Below, in pieces: positions 29,962 through 39,282 of a stretch of 64,000 nucleotides of DNA. Source of the DNA: Trichomonas vaginalis G3 (Eukaryota > Parabasalia > Trichomonadida > Trichomonadidae); NCBI RefSeq assembly GCF_026262505.1, contig NC_067206.1:31511896-31575895 (forward strand), given 5' to 3'. The notes beneath the pieces were generated by a model that saw only the letters and a list, made by a program, of their open reading frames with translations, did not search any database and was not told the origin of the DNA. How positions within the stretch are numbered: the first letter of the stretch is position 1; every line of letters begins with the position of its first letter. Position numbers and translations under genes: made by a program.

Positions 29962-30576
29962 ATGAGAAGCAAATCCATCTTAGCTGGTGCCGTTAATGTT
30001 CCAATTGAACCAACATCAAATGTTGACTCACGAACGACAAACAATATTGTCATAAGAAACTATAGTTCAGAGTGTTTGAAAGAAAAAGAACCAGATCTTA
30101 AGTCGGTGAATTTAAACGCAGCTTCAAACGCTAACGCTACATCAGATGTTAAGTTAGAGTATCCACCACTGGACCAAGTTCTTTCAAGAGAAGCCAACGA
30201 CAACCCTTACACAAATGTTCAAACAAATCCTTCAGATAACGTAGACCATTACCTTCTTCAGTTATACCAAACAATTTTACTCAAAGACGATAAGAAGCTT
30301 TTGACAAATCTTATAAGTAAGAACCAAATAATTCTAACAAAGGAGGACCTTGAAAATGTTATCTCACGAATAACAGGGAAACAATGTGTCATTGACTATC
30401 TCGACCCTGAAATCGAATGCTGTGGTCAGATGCCGGTATTTATGAAAATAGGTAACATCCGCATCATTGAAACACCAGGAACTACAGGAGTTGAGTTTAA
30501 GTATAAATATTCGAACGAGTATACAAAACTATCTACTGACTATAAGCTTTGTTTGAAATATGTTTTAGTAAATTAA
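29962..30576 (+). CDS. Virion-module protein with CCG motif (204 aa), Maverick C
   Basis: N-terminus polar; C-terminal domain with LISKNQIILTKEDL, DPEIECCGQMPVF and DYKLCLKYVLV, homologous to the 223-aa A/B protein. Starts in TTTTTATTCTATATGAAATG, divergent from the preceding gene. Confidence 0.6.
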   Translation: MRSKSILAGAVNVPIEPTSNVDSRTTNNIVIRNYSSECLKEKEPDLKSVNLNAASNANATSDVKLEYPPLDQVLSREANDNPYTNVQTNPSDNVDHYLLQLYQTILLKDDKKLLTNLISKNQIILTKEDLENVISRITGKQCVIDYLDPEIECCGQMPVFMKIGNIRIIETPGTTGVEFKYKYSNEYTKLSTDYKLCLKYVLVN

Positions 30577-30600
30577 AGCAGTCAGTTAGTCAAAAAAATT

Positions 30601-30843
30601 TCAAGTTAACAACTTATAGTATCTGTCCAAAACTTCTTCAACAGTATCGAACTCATCTTCATAATGCAAACCTAATCTTATTGACTTGGTGCAGTTTTCA
30701 CTAACACAATATTTTTCTGTTCTCTTGACTGACATAACTAACTCATTTGTTTCATCAAACAGCAACAACCAAAGTTCATGACCTAAAATATAACATTCAT
30801 ACTTTATATTTTTAGCTCTGAGTTCTCTTGTAAGCCGTTGCAT
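30601..30843 (-). CDS. Small protein (80 aa), Maverick C
   Basis: Unrecognised; MQRLTRELRAKNIKYECY start. Overlaps the end of the upstream gene by 40 bp, typical of the tight packing in this element. Confidence 0.5.
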   Translation of the reverse strand: MQRLTRELRAKNIKYECYILGHELWLLLFDETNELVMSVKRTEKYCVSENCTKSIRLGLHYEDEFDTVEEVLDRYYKLLT

Positions 30844-31403
30844 TTAATATTTTCTAAAAAGTCAACTTCAACAGTCATTCGCACTGGTGTCTTCAGTTCT
30901 ACAGGCTCTCCTTGAAAGTCAACAAGTCTGAATTGCATGTCTTTCAAATTATGAGGACTAATGCGAACCCATTTACCTAAATAAGTTGCTATGACAGGAA
31001 CGTTTGGAATGAACATTGAATTGACTGCATAACAGAAGGATTTATATTCTACTGAACCTTTACTATTAACTCCTGAAATGCCTGTGACATTAGCTATTTT
31101 AGACTCAATGTATAAACAATTACCATAACATACGTATGGAACAGATTTCATCTCAATCGTTTTGTCAACACTTTTCAAAGGAAATGTCATATGGTATGCA
31201 CCCAAAAGAAGTTGTACTCTATGACTCATTCTTGGTATCTTAAACTCTTTCTCGCTGCTGAACTTCAATGTTCCCTCAGAAGAGAGTTCGACATCTATGT
31301 TGTCAATAGTTTCTTCATTTATGAGAGTATCTATGACTCCAGCAATTTTATCTATTCTATACCCAGCTCTATTAGGAAATGTTATAACGCTTCTTTTTGT
31401 CAT
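30804..31403 (-). CDS. Penton-like minor capsid protein (199 aa), Maverick C
   Basis: The pattern VQLLLGAY ... LYIESKI ... NLKDMQFRLVDFQGEPVEL parallels SLLGIL ... LIKCDKV ... DLSNIKFRITD of the A/B 236-aa protein. Probably a single jelly-roll vertex protein. Position next to the fibre gene, as in A/B, supports a virion role. Inference. Confidence 0.55.
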   Translation of the reverse strand: MTKRSVITFPNRAGYRIDKIAGVIDTLINEETIDNIDVELSSEGTLKFSSEKEFKIPRMSHRVQLLLGAYHMTFPLKSVDKTIEMKSVPYVCYGNCLYIESKIANVTGISGVNSKGSVEYKSFCYAVNSMFIPNVPVIATYLGKWVRISPHNLKDMQFRLVDFQGEPVELKTPVRMTVEVDFLENIKCNGLQENSELKI

Positions 31404-31569
31404 CTATTTCAATCTCTATGAAATCTGTTTCATCTGTTATGACAAAAGTTGCGATAGTATTGAAGTCAACAACTCTGAAAGCAAGCGCTTCATTCTGAAG
31501 ACCTAAGTTTGTTTGTAGCTTTACTGTCCCGTATTCGTTTGGGTCTGTACTTTGCAAATAGAACAACAT
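31372..31569 (-). CDS. Small protein (65 aa), Maverick C
   Basis: Unrecognised beta-rich peptide (MLFYLQSTDPNEYG...). Overlaps the start of the penton-like gene by 32 bp and is divergent from the fibre gene with a 17-bp spacer; may be an N-terminal piece of the same functional unit. Confidence 0.45.
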   Translation of the reverse strand: MLFYLQSTDPNEYGTVKLQTNLGLQNEALAFRVVDFNTIATFVITDETDFIEIEIDDKKKRYNIS

Positions 31570-31586
31570 TTTATTCTCATTAAAAT

Positions 31587-34489
31587 ATGACTATTGCTGC
31601 ATATACGTATGAAACAAATGAAGCAAGAAGAGCACATGAACTAGTAAACGAAAACTCAACTTTAACAGTGGAAGGTAACAATTTAGTCATTGACGATGGA
31701 AAAACTAAAAAAGTCATTGATTTCGATACTTTTAACACTTATGACCCATTCATTTACAACAAGCAAGGTTCCCATCATAAATGATGGAACGGTTTGCAAT
31801 ATATAAATTCTACAGTAGATGCCTCATTAGTGAAAGTATTAAATTTTCTCATTGAATTGTTAAAGAGCTTTCGATTTGACGACAACATTAAATGCCTAAA
31901 GAATTTAGTCATGAATGAGAAACAAATTCTCGGCGTTGCTGTAACAGTAATGATGTACACCTTATGACATTAGAATATTATAACGAACATAAAGATGAAC
32001 TGAAAGGAGAGAAGGGTGACACCGGACCTCAAGGACCACAAGGAATACAAGGAATACAAGGACCTCAAGGCGAAAACGGTTTGGATGGTGAAGATGGAAA
32101 GGATGGAAAAAACTGCTAAATCATGGATATGGAACCTTATAAATACTGGTTTAACAGCTGCTTCATATGGAGTTCTTCAATACCAAATCGGAAAGATATG
32201 GGCAGTACTTGGTGAAGAAGTTTTAGATGACGCTAAAAATGCTTTGAACTTCATTTCAAATGGTTCGGATACTATTAAAACTTTATCTGGTTGGATGCAA
32301 GAAACAAGGAGTCAAATAGATACTGTAAGACGTATAGCAAACAATGCACGTACGGGATTGGATACTTTACGAGAAGCACAAAAACACTAAAGGAAGCAAA
32401 TGATATTCTTGGCTCAGTATCAGACATGCATGAAGATTGGCTTAAAGGTATTGACAAATCTTTAAAAAATCACAGTCAGTCTATTGCTGACTACAAGAAA
32501 AGTATAGATTTTTTACATAGTGCTATGGACGTACATGATGGAAGCATAAGGAACTTACTTAATGCTAACAATAACTTACCAGGAACTATTAAAGCATTTA
32601 TAAAGTCCTTTGTAAAACCTGGTGCTCTAACATTTAGGTCTTTGAGAGCAAGAGCATTGAAGTCAAGAGATGCAGAAACTCCAACAGAACCTACAGAAGG
32701 AACTGAAACAACAGAAACTCCAGAAGAACCACCAAAACCAACAGCTAATGAAATATTGTTCGAATATTTTCCAAGGTACTCTGTTCTCATTGCATACATT
32801 CAAGAAATACTTAAGAAAGCAGACTTGACTTTAGGAGATGATGAAAGTTCCGTATATCTTTCGTTCCAGTTTCAAATAGCAGAACTTTTGAGACAGATAT
32901 GCTTAATGTATGACAACATCTCTGATTTCACAAGATATGATGACGACCATGACCCCGAACACGGTGAAGAAGAAGTTTTACAAACATCCATTAAGACAGG
33001 AAAGGTTTTAACTCAAAGTCTCATTATTGACACTAAAGATGGCGAAGTGGATGTTCTTCAAGAGCTGAAGAAAAATACTTCTGAAGGAGGTGGTGGTAGG
33101 CATGATCTTGAAATAAATGAGATAGAAGAGAAATTAGCCGAAAAAGCAGATAAAAACCATGTTCATTATATAAGTTCAGACGAACAGATTATAACGGACT
33201 ACCATGGATATTTAACACAGGATGAACAAATAAGCACTGAAGATGTTAATGAAAGAAGATATAAATACATTCGTGCTAAAGGTTATGACATAAGCTGTAC
33301 TGTACAGTATGACACGGGTAAAGCACCAGAAGCATTTGGTTATAACGATGAAATATATGCCTCTACTTTCTCTGTTAAAGGTGTATTAGTTGAACCAAGA
33401 TTTACTTTGAGAGTTAAGGCAAAAATAACTTTTGAAGATGCTATTAAAAGTAAAGCTGACAAAGATGAACTTGACGCAACGAACAAAGTTTTGAAATCTC
33501 ATAAACACAATATCTCCGATATAAATGAACTTCAAGCTACATTAAATAGTAAAGCTGACAAGAACCATACACATGAATCCTTCACTACTGTTAGAGCAGA
33601 CGACATAATATTGAACTATACCCTTGGTTCAAGTGCACCTTTAGAGAATCCAAGTACAAGCGTAAAAGATACACTAAACTCCTTAAATAGTAAATGTATG
33701 AACATTGAAGGTCATGTCAGAAACTTTGAAACATATGAACTACCAGCAATGTTAGATAAGAAAGCAGACAAAGAACATACACATAACTCCTTCTCAACTG
33801 TTGTTATAGAAAGTATTGAAGGAACGGTTGGCGGAACTGGTGGGGAGGGCGGAGCCCCGCCGCACGCGGCTGCATTATATTATAAACCTCCTAACTTTCC
33901 ACAAGGTTTAACATCGAATGAAAACATAACAACGAAGAAAGAAATTAGCTGTAAAAATGTTTATGTCATGGATGATGAAAATAATGTTAAATTCACTGCT
34001 CAAGATTTATATGATAAGAAAGCAGACAAAACAGAGCTTCAAACATTAAAGACAGAAATACTTCAAACATTATATCCTATAGGCTCTATTTATACGTCAA
34101 TGAACTCAACAAATCCAGCAAGTGTTTTAGGTTTTGGTACATGGAAGCAGATTGTAGATAAATTCTTATACTGTGCTAGATATTTAAAGCAAACAGGAGG
34201 TTCGAAGAAAATTAAAGAAGCAAACTTACCCCCGCACACTCATACAGGAACGACAAACTTTTCTGGCGACCATAGCCACTCATTAAGAGACCACCCATTA
34301 TACAACTCAGAGTATGAAGCCGGTCATGATGTTTTATCTCCATCTTATAACAATTCAGCAAAAAAGATTTTTCGACCAACTGAACCAGGAGGAAATCATT
34401 CACACACTTTCACAACAAATCCAACAGGCTCGGGTGAAGATTTTATGCCACCATTTGTGACGGTTTATGCATGGTACCGCGTTCAATGA
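31587..34489 (+). pseudogene. Virion fibre with collagen-like repeats and phage-type tip, broken
   Basis: Layout: beta-rich head, collagen-like GPQGPQGIQGIQGPQG stretch near 32025-32100, helical shaft, KADK...H repeats, and a tail-collar tip (YPIGSIYTSMNSTNPASVLG...MPPFVTVYAWYRVQ). HxH pairs (HTH, HSH, HSH) as in metal-binding phage tips. Likely a trimeric attachment spike. About three breaks. Its tip is over 90% like that of the element B fibre. Confidence 0.8.
33845..33873 (-). repeat. Double-hairpin micro-element, reverse orientation, in fibre gene
   Basis: Plus strand GGGCGGAGCCC then GCCGCACGCGGC; its complement CAGCCGCGTGCGGCGGGGCT fits the family consensus. Much more GC-rich than the surrounding gene. 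Confidence 0.75.
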
Positions 34490-34525
34490 ACGCGCTTGAG
34501 CCTAGACCCTTTGGGTCAAGGCTTA
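34477..34525 (+). terminator. Hairpin cluster behind the element C fibre gene
   Basis: GCGTTCAATGAACGC across the stop codon, then GAGCCTAGACCCTTTGGG and its partner TCAAGGCTT, giving nested hairpins. Same position as in A and B. Confidence 0.5.
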
Positions 34526-34557
34526 CCGTCTTGAATAAAATCTTTAACTTTACATAA

Positions 34558-35646
34558 ATGAGCTTGAAAGAAGTATTCGAACAACATCCATGGAGGTCAT
34601 TTAAGAAGTTCAATGAAGCAGCAAAAAGTTGGGGATTTACTAACAGAGCTGAAGTGAAAAGGTTCTTTGACAAAAATGTTGTACATCAAACAAAAATAAA
34701 CCCTTACGACTACTTTTTACCAATTTACTCCAACACTCCTGACGCATACCAATTTGACACTCTCATTCAAAGCAGAAAAGGAGGATATAAACCATTCCTC
34801 ATCTTCATTAATGTTAACACTCGCAAAGCATATGCATATCCAATGAAAAATAAAGGAACTCGTGAAGTGTTAAGAGTTTTACAAAAGTTTGTAGCAGAAC
34901 ATAGCCCAAGTACTTTAACATCAGACCAAGACAGTGCATACCTCAGCAATGAAATCACAGATTTTCTCATTAAGCATAACATAACTCACTACACTACTGA
35001 AGACCATAACCATAACATACTCGGCATCATAAACCGCTTCATAAGGACTCTCAGAGATTTAAATCAAGAGCGAGACTTTACCGAAGAAACAATGAAACAT
35101 TTTCTCGAAGTATATAATTCCTCAACACATTCTACAACAGGACATACACCAAATTCAATGACACAACAACAACAAGAAGAAAAGTATATACAAAAGAAAC
35201 GAAGTCAAACACAAAATATCAGAAATTCAACACAATTTACCCTCATTCCTGGTACAAAAGTTCGTGTAGTTCTTGACGACAAACCGTTGACAAAGAAACG
35301 TTTAAGGTTAAGTCGAAATTATTATATCGTAGACTCTACGCAAGGTAATGGATATCTTATAAAAGCTGCCGACGACTCCATTGCATTTTATCCTCGACAT
35401 AAATTAGTTGAAAGTAGTAATGGCAAACTTGCTGAAACCATTGACGAAGCAAAGCGAGGAGTGGTTATTGAAATACTTGGCTACAACATAAACGATGACA
35501 CTTATAAAGTAAGATATGAAGGAGGCGTTGAAGATGTTATACCATCTAAGAACTTGAGAGAGTCGAAGCCAACACATCTGGGACCATTAGAGTGGGAGTA
35601 CTGGAAGGATAAAAATATGCCAGAAAGAATAAGAAAATTCTTCTAA
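34558..35646 (+). CDS. Maverick C integrase (362 aa)
   Basis: Retrovirus-like integrase that joins element ends to host DNA. Core motifs: YQFDTLIQ (first D), LTSDQDSAYLS (second D) and the third-motif helix around NRFIRTLRD. Then YNSSTHSTTGHTPNSM, a basic SH3-like region and a C-terminal chromo-like segment (VVIEILGYNINDDTYKVRYEGG). Intact. Unlike A/B, it lies next to the fibre gene and on the same strand. Its last about 20 codons are repeated downstream. Confidence 0.9.
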   Translation: MSLKEVFEQHPWRSFKKFNEAAKSWGFTNRAEVKRFFDKNVVHQTKINPYDYFLPIYSNTPDAYQFDTLIQSRKGGYKPFLIFINVNTRKAYAYPMKNKGTREVLRVLQKFVAEHSPSTLTSDQDSAYLSNEITDFLIKHNITHYTTEDHNHNILGIINRFIRTLRDLNQERDFTEETMKHFLEVYNSSTHSTTGHTPNSMTQQQQEEKYIQKKRSQTQNIRNSTQFTLIPGTKVRVVLDDKPLTKKRLRLSRNYYIVDSTQGNGYLIKAADDSIAFYPRHKLVESSNGKLAETIDEAKRGVVIEILGYNINDDTYKVRYEGGVEDVIPSKNLRESKPTHLGPLEWEYWKDKNMPERIRKFF

Positions 35647-35794
35647 ACTTTTTCATTAGATGTAAATCAAACAAAAATATGCCAGAAAGAATAAGAAAAT
35701 TCTTCTAAACTTTTTCATTAGATGTAAATCAGACAAAATATGCCAGAAAGAATAAGAAAATTCTTCTAAACTTTTTCATTAGATGTAAATCAGA
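35611..35794 (+). repeat. Three tandem copies of integrase tail (about 62 bp)
   Basis: Units begin at ATGCCAGAAAGAATAAG (35617, 35679, 35740). The first is the end of the integrase gene with its 3' flank; the other two are untranslated duplicates. Nearly identical, so recent. Confidence 0.9.
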
Positions 35795-35848
35795 CATGAA
35801 CGAGAACAGTCATGATATCATTAATGGTACCATTTATTTTAACATAAA

Positions 35849-35876
35849 GACGCAAAGCGGCGGGGCATAGCCCATG
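35849..35876 (+). repeat. Double-hairpin micro-element, intergenic
   Basis: GACGCAAAGCGGCGGGGCAT then AGCCCATG; second hairpin GGGCATAGCCC. Between integrase and KilA-N. Confidence 0.65.
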
Positions 35877-35926
35877 AACAAAAATAATTTTTAGGGTAGA
35901 TGGGTATATCTAACCTCATTTCTACC
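35877..35926. repeat. Inverted repeat flanking KilA-N, left copy
   Basis: TTTTTAGGGTAGATGGGTAT and on to CTACC; matches 36825-36872 in reverse over about 47 bp with one mismatch. Confidence 0.85.
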
Positions 35927-36017
35927 CTCATGAATTTTCATGAATTTCCTTAAGATAGAAAAAATAAAGTTAGTTTTATTTTTTATTTATTTTTTTATTT
36001 TGTATGTAAGAACAGAA

Positions 36018-36683
36018 ATGTCAGTCGAAGCAAAAACATTCACTAACAAATATAATGGCGAAACATTCACAAAAGGCACTTATAATGGTATTGAAGTCTT
36101 ACGTAGAGACAAGGATGGTTACATTAATGCAACAAAGATGGCAAGAGAAGCGGGAAGGTTAAACCATTTAAACAGATTTCTCAATAGTACTAAAATGCAG
36201 GAAATTCTTGAGTTTTGGATGAACGAATACGGTCGAGCCAAAAGTGGCTCGACCTCAAAACAAGCATTTTATGAGCTTACAAAGGGTGTCATGAATGAAT
36301 TCAAAGGTATTTACATACATCCTGACCTCGTTCATTTTGTTGCTGAATGGTGCTCTGTAAAGTATGCATTTTATGTCAAAGATATTATGGACTCCATAGA
36401 CAAGAAAGTTCATGAGAAGTTAGATGAAGAAGAACTCGAAGATACAGTAGAGAATGCAAAACATTTGTTTGAAGAAGAAGTTAGAAAAATGCATGAAAAA
36501 CAATTAGAACATGAACGTGAGATATATTATGGTTATAGAGATTCTCCATACGAACTAGACCAATGGGAACAAGAAGATTTAAAGAGAGAATTTAGAGAAT
36601 ATGAACTCGCTAAGATAGCATTAGAAGCTGCAGAAAAGAAGTTAAAAGTTTGGGGTCGTTTTGTACAAAAATATTGTGAGTAA
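36018..36683 (+). CDS. KilA-N domain protein (221 aa), Maverick C
   Basis: KilA-N DNA-binding domain: GIEVLRRDKDGYINATKMAR, then LNRFLNSTKMQEIL, and the closing HPDLVHFVAEWCSVKYAFYV; the C-terminus is a charged coiled coil. KilA-N proteins are regulators found in phages, poxviruses and other large DNA viruses. The ATG giving MSVEAKTF is chosen because it follows the TTTTATTTTGTATGTAAGAACAG leader conserved before the other KilA-N genes. Framed by inverted repeats. Element B holds a near-identical, broken copy. Confidence 0.85.
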   Translation: MSVEAKTFTNKYNGETFTKGTYNGIEVLRRDKDGYINATKMAREAGRLNHLNRFLNSTKMQEILEFWMNEYGRAKSGSTSKQAFYELTKGVMNEFKGIYIHPDLVHFVAEWCSVKYAFYVKDIMDSIDKKVHEKLDEEELEDTVENAKHLFEEEVRKMHEKQLEHEREIYYGYRDSPYELDQWEQEDLKREFREYELAKIALEAAEKKLKVWGRFVQKYCE

Positions 36684-36700
36684 ATGAACTCATTATTTTT

Positions 36701-36950
36701 GCTGAATTCGTGAGATTCTGAGTAAAATGGCATATGGCATGTGTCAAACCGTTGAGTTTTCACAAAATTCCAAAAATAACGTTTACCATGTAAAACGGTT
36801 ATAAATAATGAGGGTAGAATTCGTGGTAGAAATTAGGTTAGATATACCCATCTACCCTAAAAATTATTTTTGCTGAATTCAGCAGAAAATTCTGAGTAAA
36901 ATGACATATGGCATGTGTCAAACCGTTGAGTTTTCACAAATTTTAAAAAT
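36701..36950. repeat. Direct repeat pair and right inverted repeat behind KilA-N
   Basis: GCTGAATTC...GGCATGTGTCAAACCGTTG occurs at 36701-36780 and 36872-36950; between them lies the right copy (36825-36872) of the inverted repeat that flanks KilA-N. No gene. Confidence 0.8.
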
Positions 36951-37090
36951 TGCTGCGGAAAGTTCGTCAAAAAAGTGAAGGTTCCCGATGGTTTCAAACC
37001 GCCATACTTTACATGAAGATAGTTTACAATGTCAACTAAATATCATGTACGATAGAAACGGTTATGTAAAGTTTACATTTTGTAAAGTTT

Positions 37091-37330
37091 TGTCCTGATT
37101 CAAGACAAGTCTTGTATTTTTTCAGAACAAGTCTTGTATTTTTTCAAGACAAATCTTGTCCTGATTCAGAACAAGACTTGCACTTTTTAGTCAGTTTTTC
37201 TTGTAAAGTTCTCAAATTTGAGAACAATTGTCCTGATTCAAGACAAGTCTTGTATTTTTTCAGAACAAGTCTTGTATTTTTTCAAGACAAATCTTGTCCT
37301 GATTCAAGACAAGTCTTGCACTTTTTCAGG
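37091..37330. promoter_or_regulatory. Cluster of AAGACAAGTCTT palindromes
   Basis: A 138-bp period, two copies (from 37091 and 37229), each with several CAAGACAAGTCTTG or AGAACAAGTCTTG half-palindromes separated by TATTTTTTCA. Placed between two KilA-N genes, so operator-like binding sites or an origin are plausible. Long readings across it are not genes. Confidence 0.55.
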
Positions 37331-37687
37331 AAATCCCATCGTCCAACTTTACAAATGTCACTTTTCAACATGATTGCATTTTGGTCGGGGAACAACTTTC
37401 TCTCATTTTGTCGCTTTTTCTATCGTCGTGTTTTGTCACTTTTCCCTCAGGGTGTGTGTCAGAAAATATCCAAAATCTTTATAGCCTCGTATCTCCTTCA
37501 ATTCTTGACGGTTTGACATGTATGACACACCATTCAATTCAGAATTATGTGCTGAATCTTATGACCTTTATTTGTTCGTGACTTCTTTTCACATATGTAA
37601 CCATGAATTTTTAACATTTCTTTAACACAGAAAAATAAAGTTAGTTTTATTTTTATTTATTTTTTTATTTTGTATGTAAGAACAGAA
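37331..37687. other. Spacer before second KilA-N gene
   Basis: No convincing gene. The last 60 bp hold AAAATAAAGTTAGTTTTA and TTTTATTTTGTATGTAAGAA, the leader shared with the other KilA-N genes. Confidence 0.5.
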
Positions 37688-38511
37688 ATGTCAACATTAG
37701 AGAACACAACAACTGCTATCGTTCATGAAGCCATAAATGAAGAATACGAATACATACATATAACAAACAACTTCGCCTCATTCGTTCGGTCAAAGATGAC
37801 ATGTACCAAATGCAAAGTATAATGAATGCTCTTCGTTCTACAAAGCAAGCATATCATTGGTTTGAAAACCAACAGACAAAAGAACTTTTAGAAGAATTTC
37901 CTCATATGATTGCTTCCCTCGGAAAACCGAGAGAGATTCCGTATGAAAATCGCAAGAATTTGGCTCCTGGTTTGAAAGGTTATTATGTTCATAGACTTTT
38001 AGTAAACGCTGTAGCAATGTGGGCTTCACCTCGTTATGCTTGTTATATTTTCATGATGTTAGATGAACTATATAAAGCAGAACGTGGAGAGATGGAAAAG
38101 AAACTTCATGCAAAAGATGAAGTCCTTGAATCCAAAGACAAAAGCATACAGAAAAGAATACCGCGTTCAGTACCAAAAGGAAAGGAAAAGAACTATAAGT
38201 ATATGATATATACTGAAGAGTTGGAGAAAGAAGAAGACAGTGACATGGTTATGTTGCATTTAGTCAGAAGAAACAACAAGAGCTTTTATGACTTAGCTAA
38301 GATATATAAATCTGACAGAAACTGGTTCTATCGTGAAAACTTACCGATTTCAATGACACCGAATGAGCAAATAAAGGAAATTGTCAAAAATACTCTTCCT
38401 CAAACACACTATGACATCAATGGTTGCACAATACTTACATTCAAAGAAGACTTAACATTACTGAAGGAAAAAATAACAGAATATTTCGATAACTTCAAAG
38501 AGGAAGAATAA
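37688..38511 (+). pseudogene. Second KilA-N protein, poxvirus-like layout, broken
   Basis: KilA-N domain with GYYVHRLLVNAVAMWASPRYA, the form common in NCLDV proteins, then a coiled coil and a C-terminal YKYMIYTEELEKEE...LHLVRRNNKSF region like the domain following KilA-N in poxvirus/iridovirus proteins. Start MSTLENTTT behind the conserved KilA-N leader. About one break. Confidence 0.75.
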
Positions 38512-38547
38512 AAAAATCTAAGCTAATTTTATCTCATATGAAAGAAC

Positions 38548-38622
38548 ATGAATTTAGAATATTCGGAACTCATGACAGAAGAAGAGAACGAACAACATGT
38601 AAAAGATTATGCAAAATTCTGA
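38548..38622 (+). CDS. Possible very small gene (24 aa)
   Basis: MNLEYSELMTEEE... follows ATCTCATATGAAAGAAC, a start context like its neighbours. Too short to judge; may be a relic. Confidence 0.25.
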   Translation: MNLEYSELMTEEENEQHVKDYAKF

Positions 38623-38719
38623 AGGTATACAAAGCTTATAAAAAGCGTATGAAAAGTTTATACATTGGGGAATTGTTGTAAAATATCCATATGAAGACTA
38701 ACCAAAAATATATTTTTGC

Positions 38720-39193
38720 TTAAATAGCTTCAGGGTCTATTTCTTCAACCATTTCACTTCCTTCGTCAATGTCAATAGAAGCTTCTTCAACCTTTGGTAA
38801 GAATTTCTGTATAACATCTTTGTTCGTTATTGTCTTCAGAGATGAAGGATAATATTTCACATTTGTTTCACCCTTCTTATATTCTTTCTGTTCGGAAAGA
38901 TTTAAAGCAATACTGAAGAAGTCAATGTTAGAGTTCTTTATGACAGTATAATGAGTATCTTTGACATTCACGAAGAAACTCTTTTGTTTCAAAACTACTG
39001 CTAACTCTTGTGAAGTATAACGTTTGCGGTTAATGACGATAGCTAATGGTCTGACATACTGACCAAACTTAGATTCTTTCACAAACTTCTTGTTAAAGAT
39101 AACATTAACATTTGAAGCATTATTGAACTCATTCTTGATGGCAGTAGCGAGAGCATTGAATGAAAAGAACTTGCAATCTTGCATGTGTTTCAT
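38720..39193 (-). CDS. Unknown Maverick protein (157 aa), Maverick C
   Basis: Counterpart of the 157-aa B gene at 19558-20031 (similar length, VNVIFNKKF...YVRPLAIVI core, acidic tail). Divergent from the polymerase gene with a 90-bp AT-rich spacer; may act in replication. Confidence 0.55.
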   Translation of the reverse strand: MKHMQDCKFFSFNALATAIKNEFNNASNVNVIFNKKFVKESKFGQYVRPLAIVINRKRYTSQELAVVLKQKSFFVNVKDTHYTVIKNSNIDFFSIALNLSEQKEYKKGETNVKYYPSSLKTITNKDVIQKFLPKVEEASIDIDEGSEMVEEIDPEAI

Positions 39194-39282
39194 TAAAATA
39201 AAAATATTAAATTATTTTGAAAAATAACTTAAAAAATCTAATCTAATTTTTTCAAAAAAATATTTTTTATTTCCTACTAAAG

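Noticed and set aside
31775-31960. Minus-strand 61-codon frame in the fibre gene
   Set aside because: Overlaps fibre coding sequence on the plus strand; shadow.
37112-37516. Reading frame of 134 codons across the AAGACAAGTCTT repeats
   Set aside because: Composition and periodicity come from the repeats; no homology and no start context like neighbouring genes.
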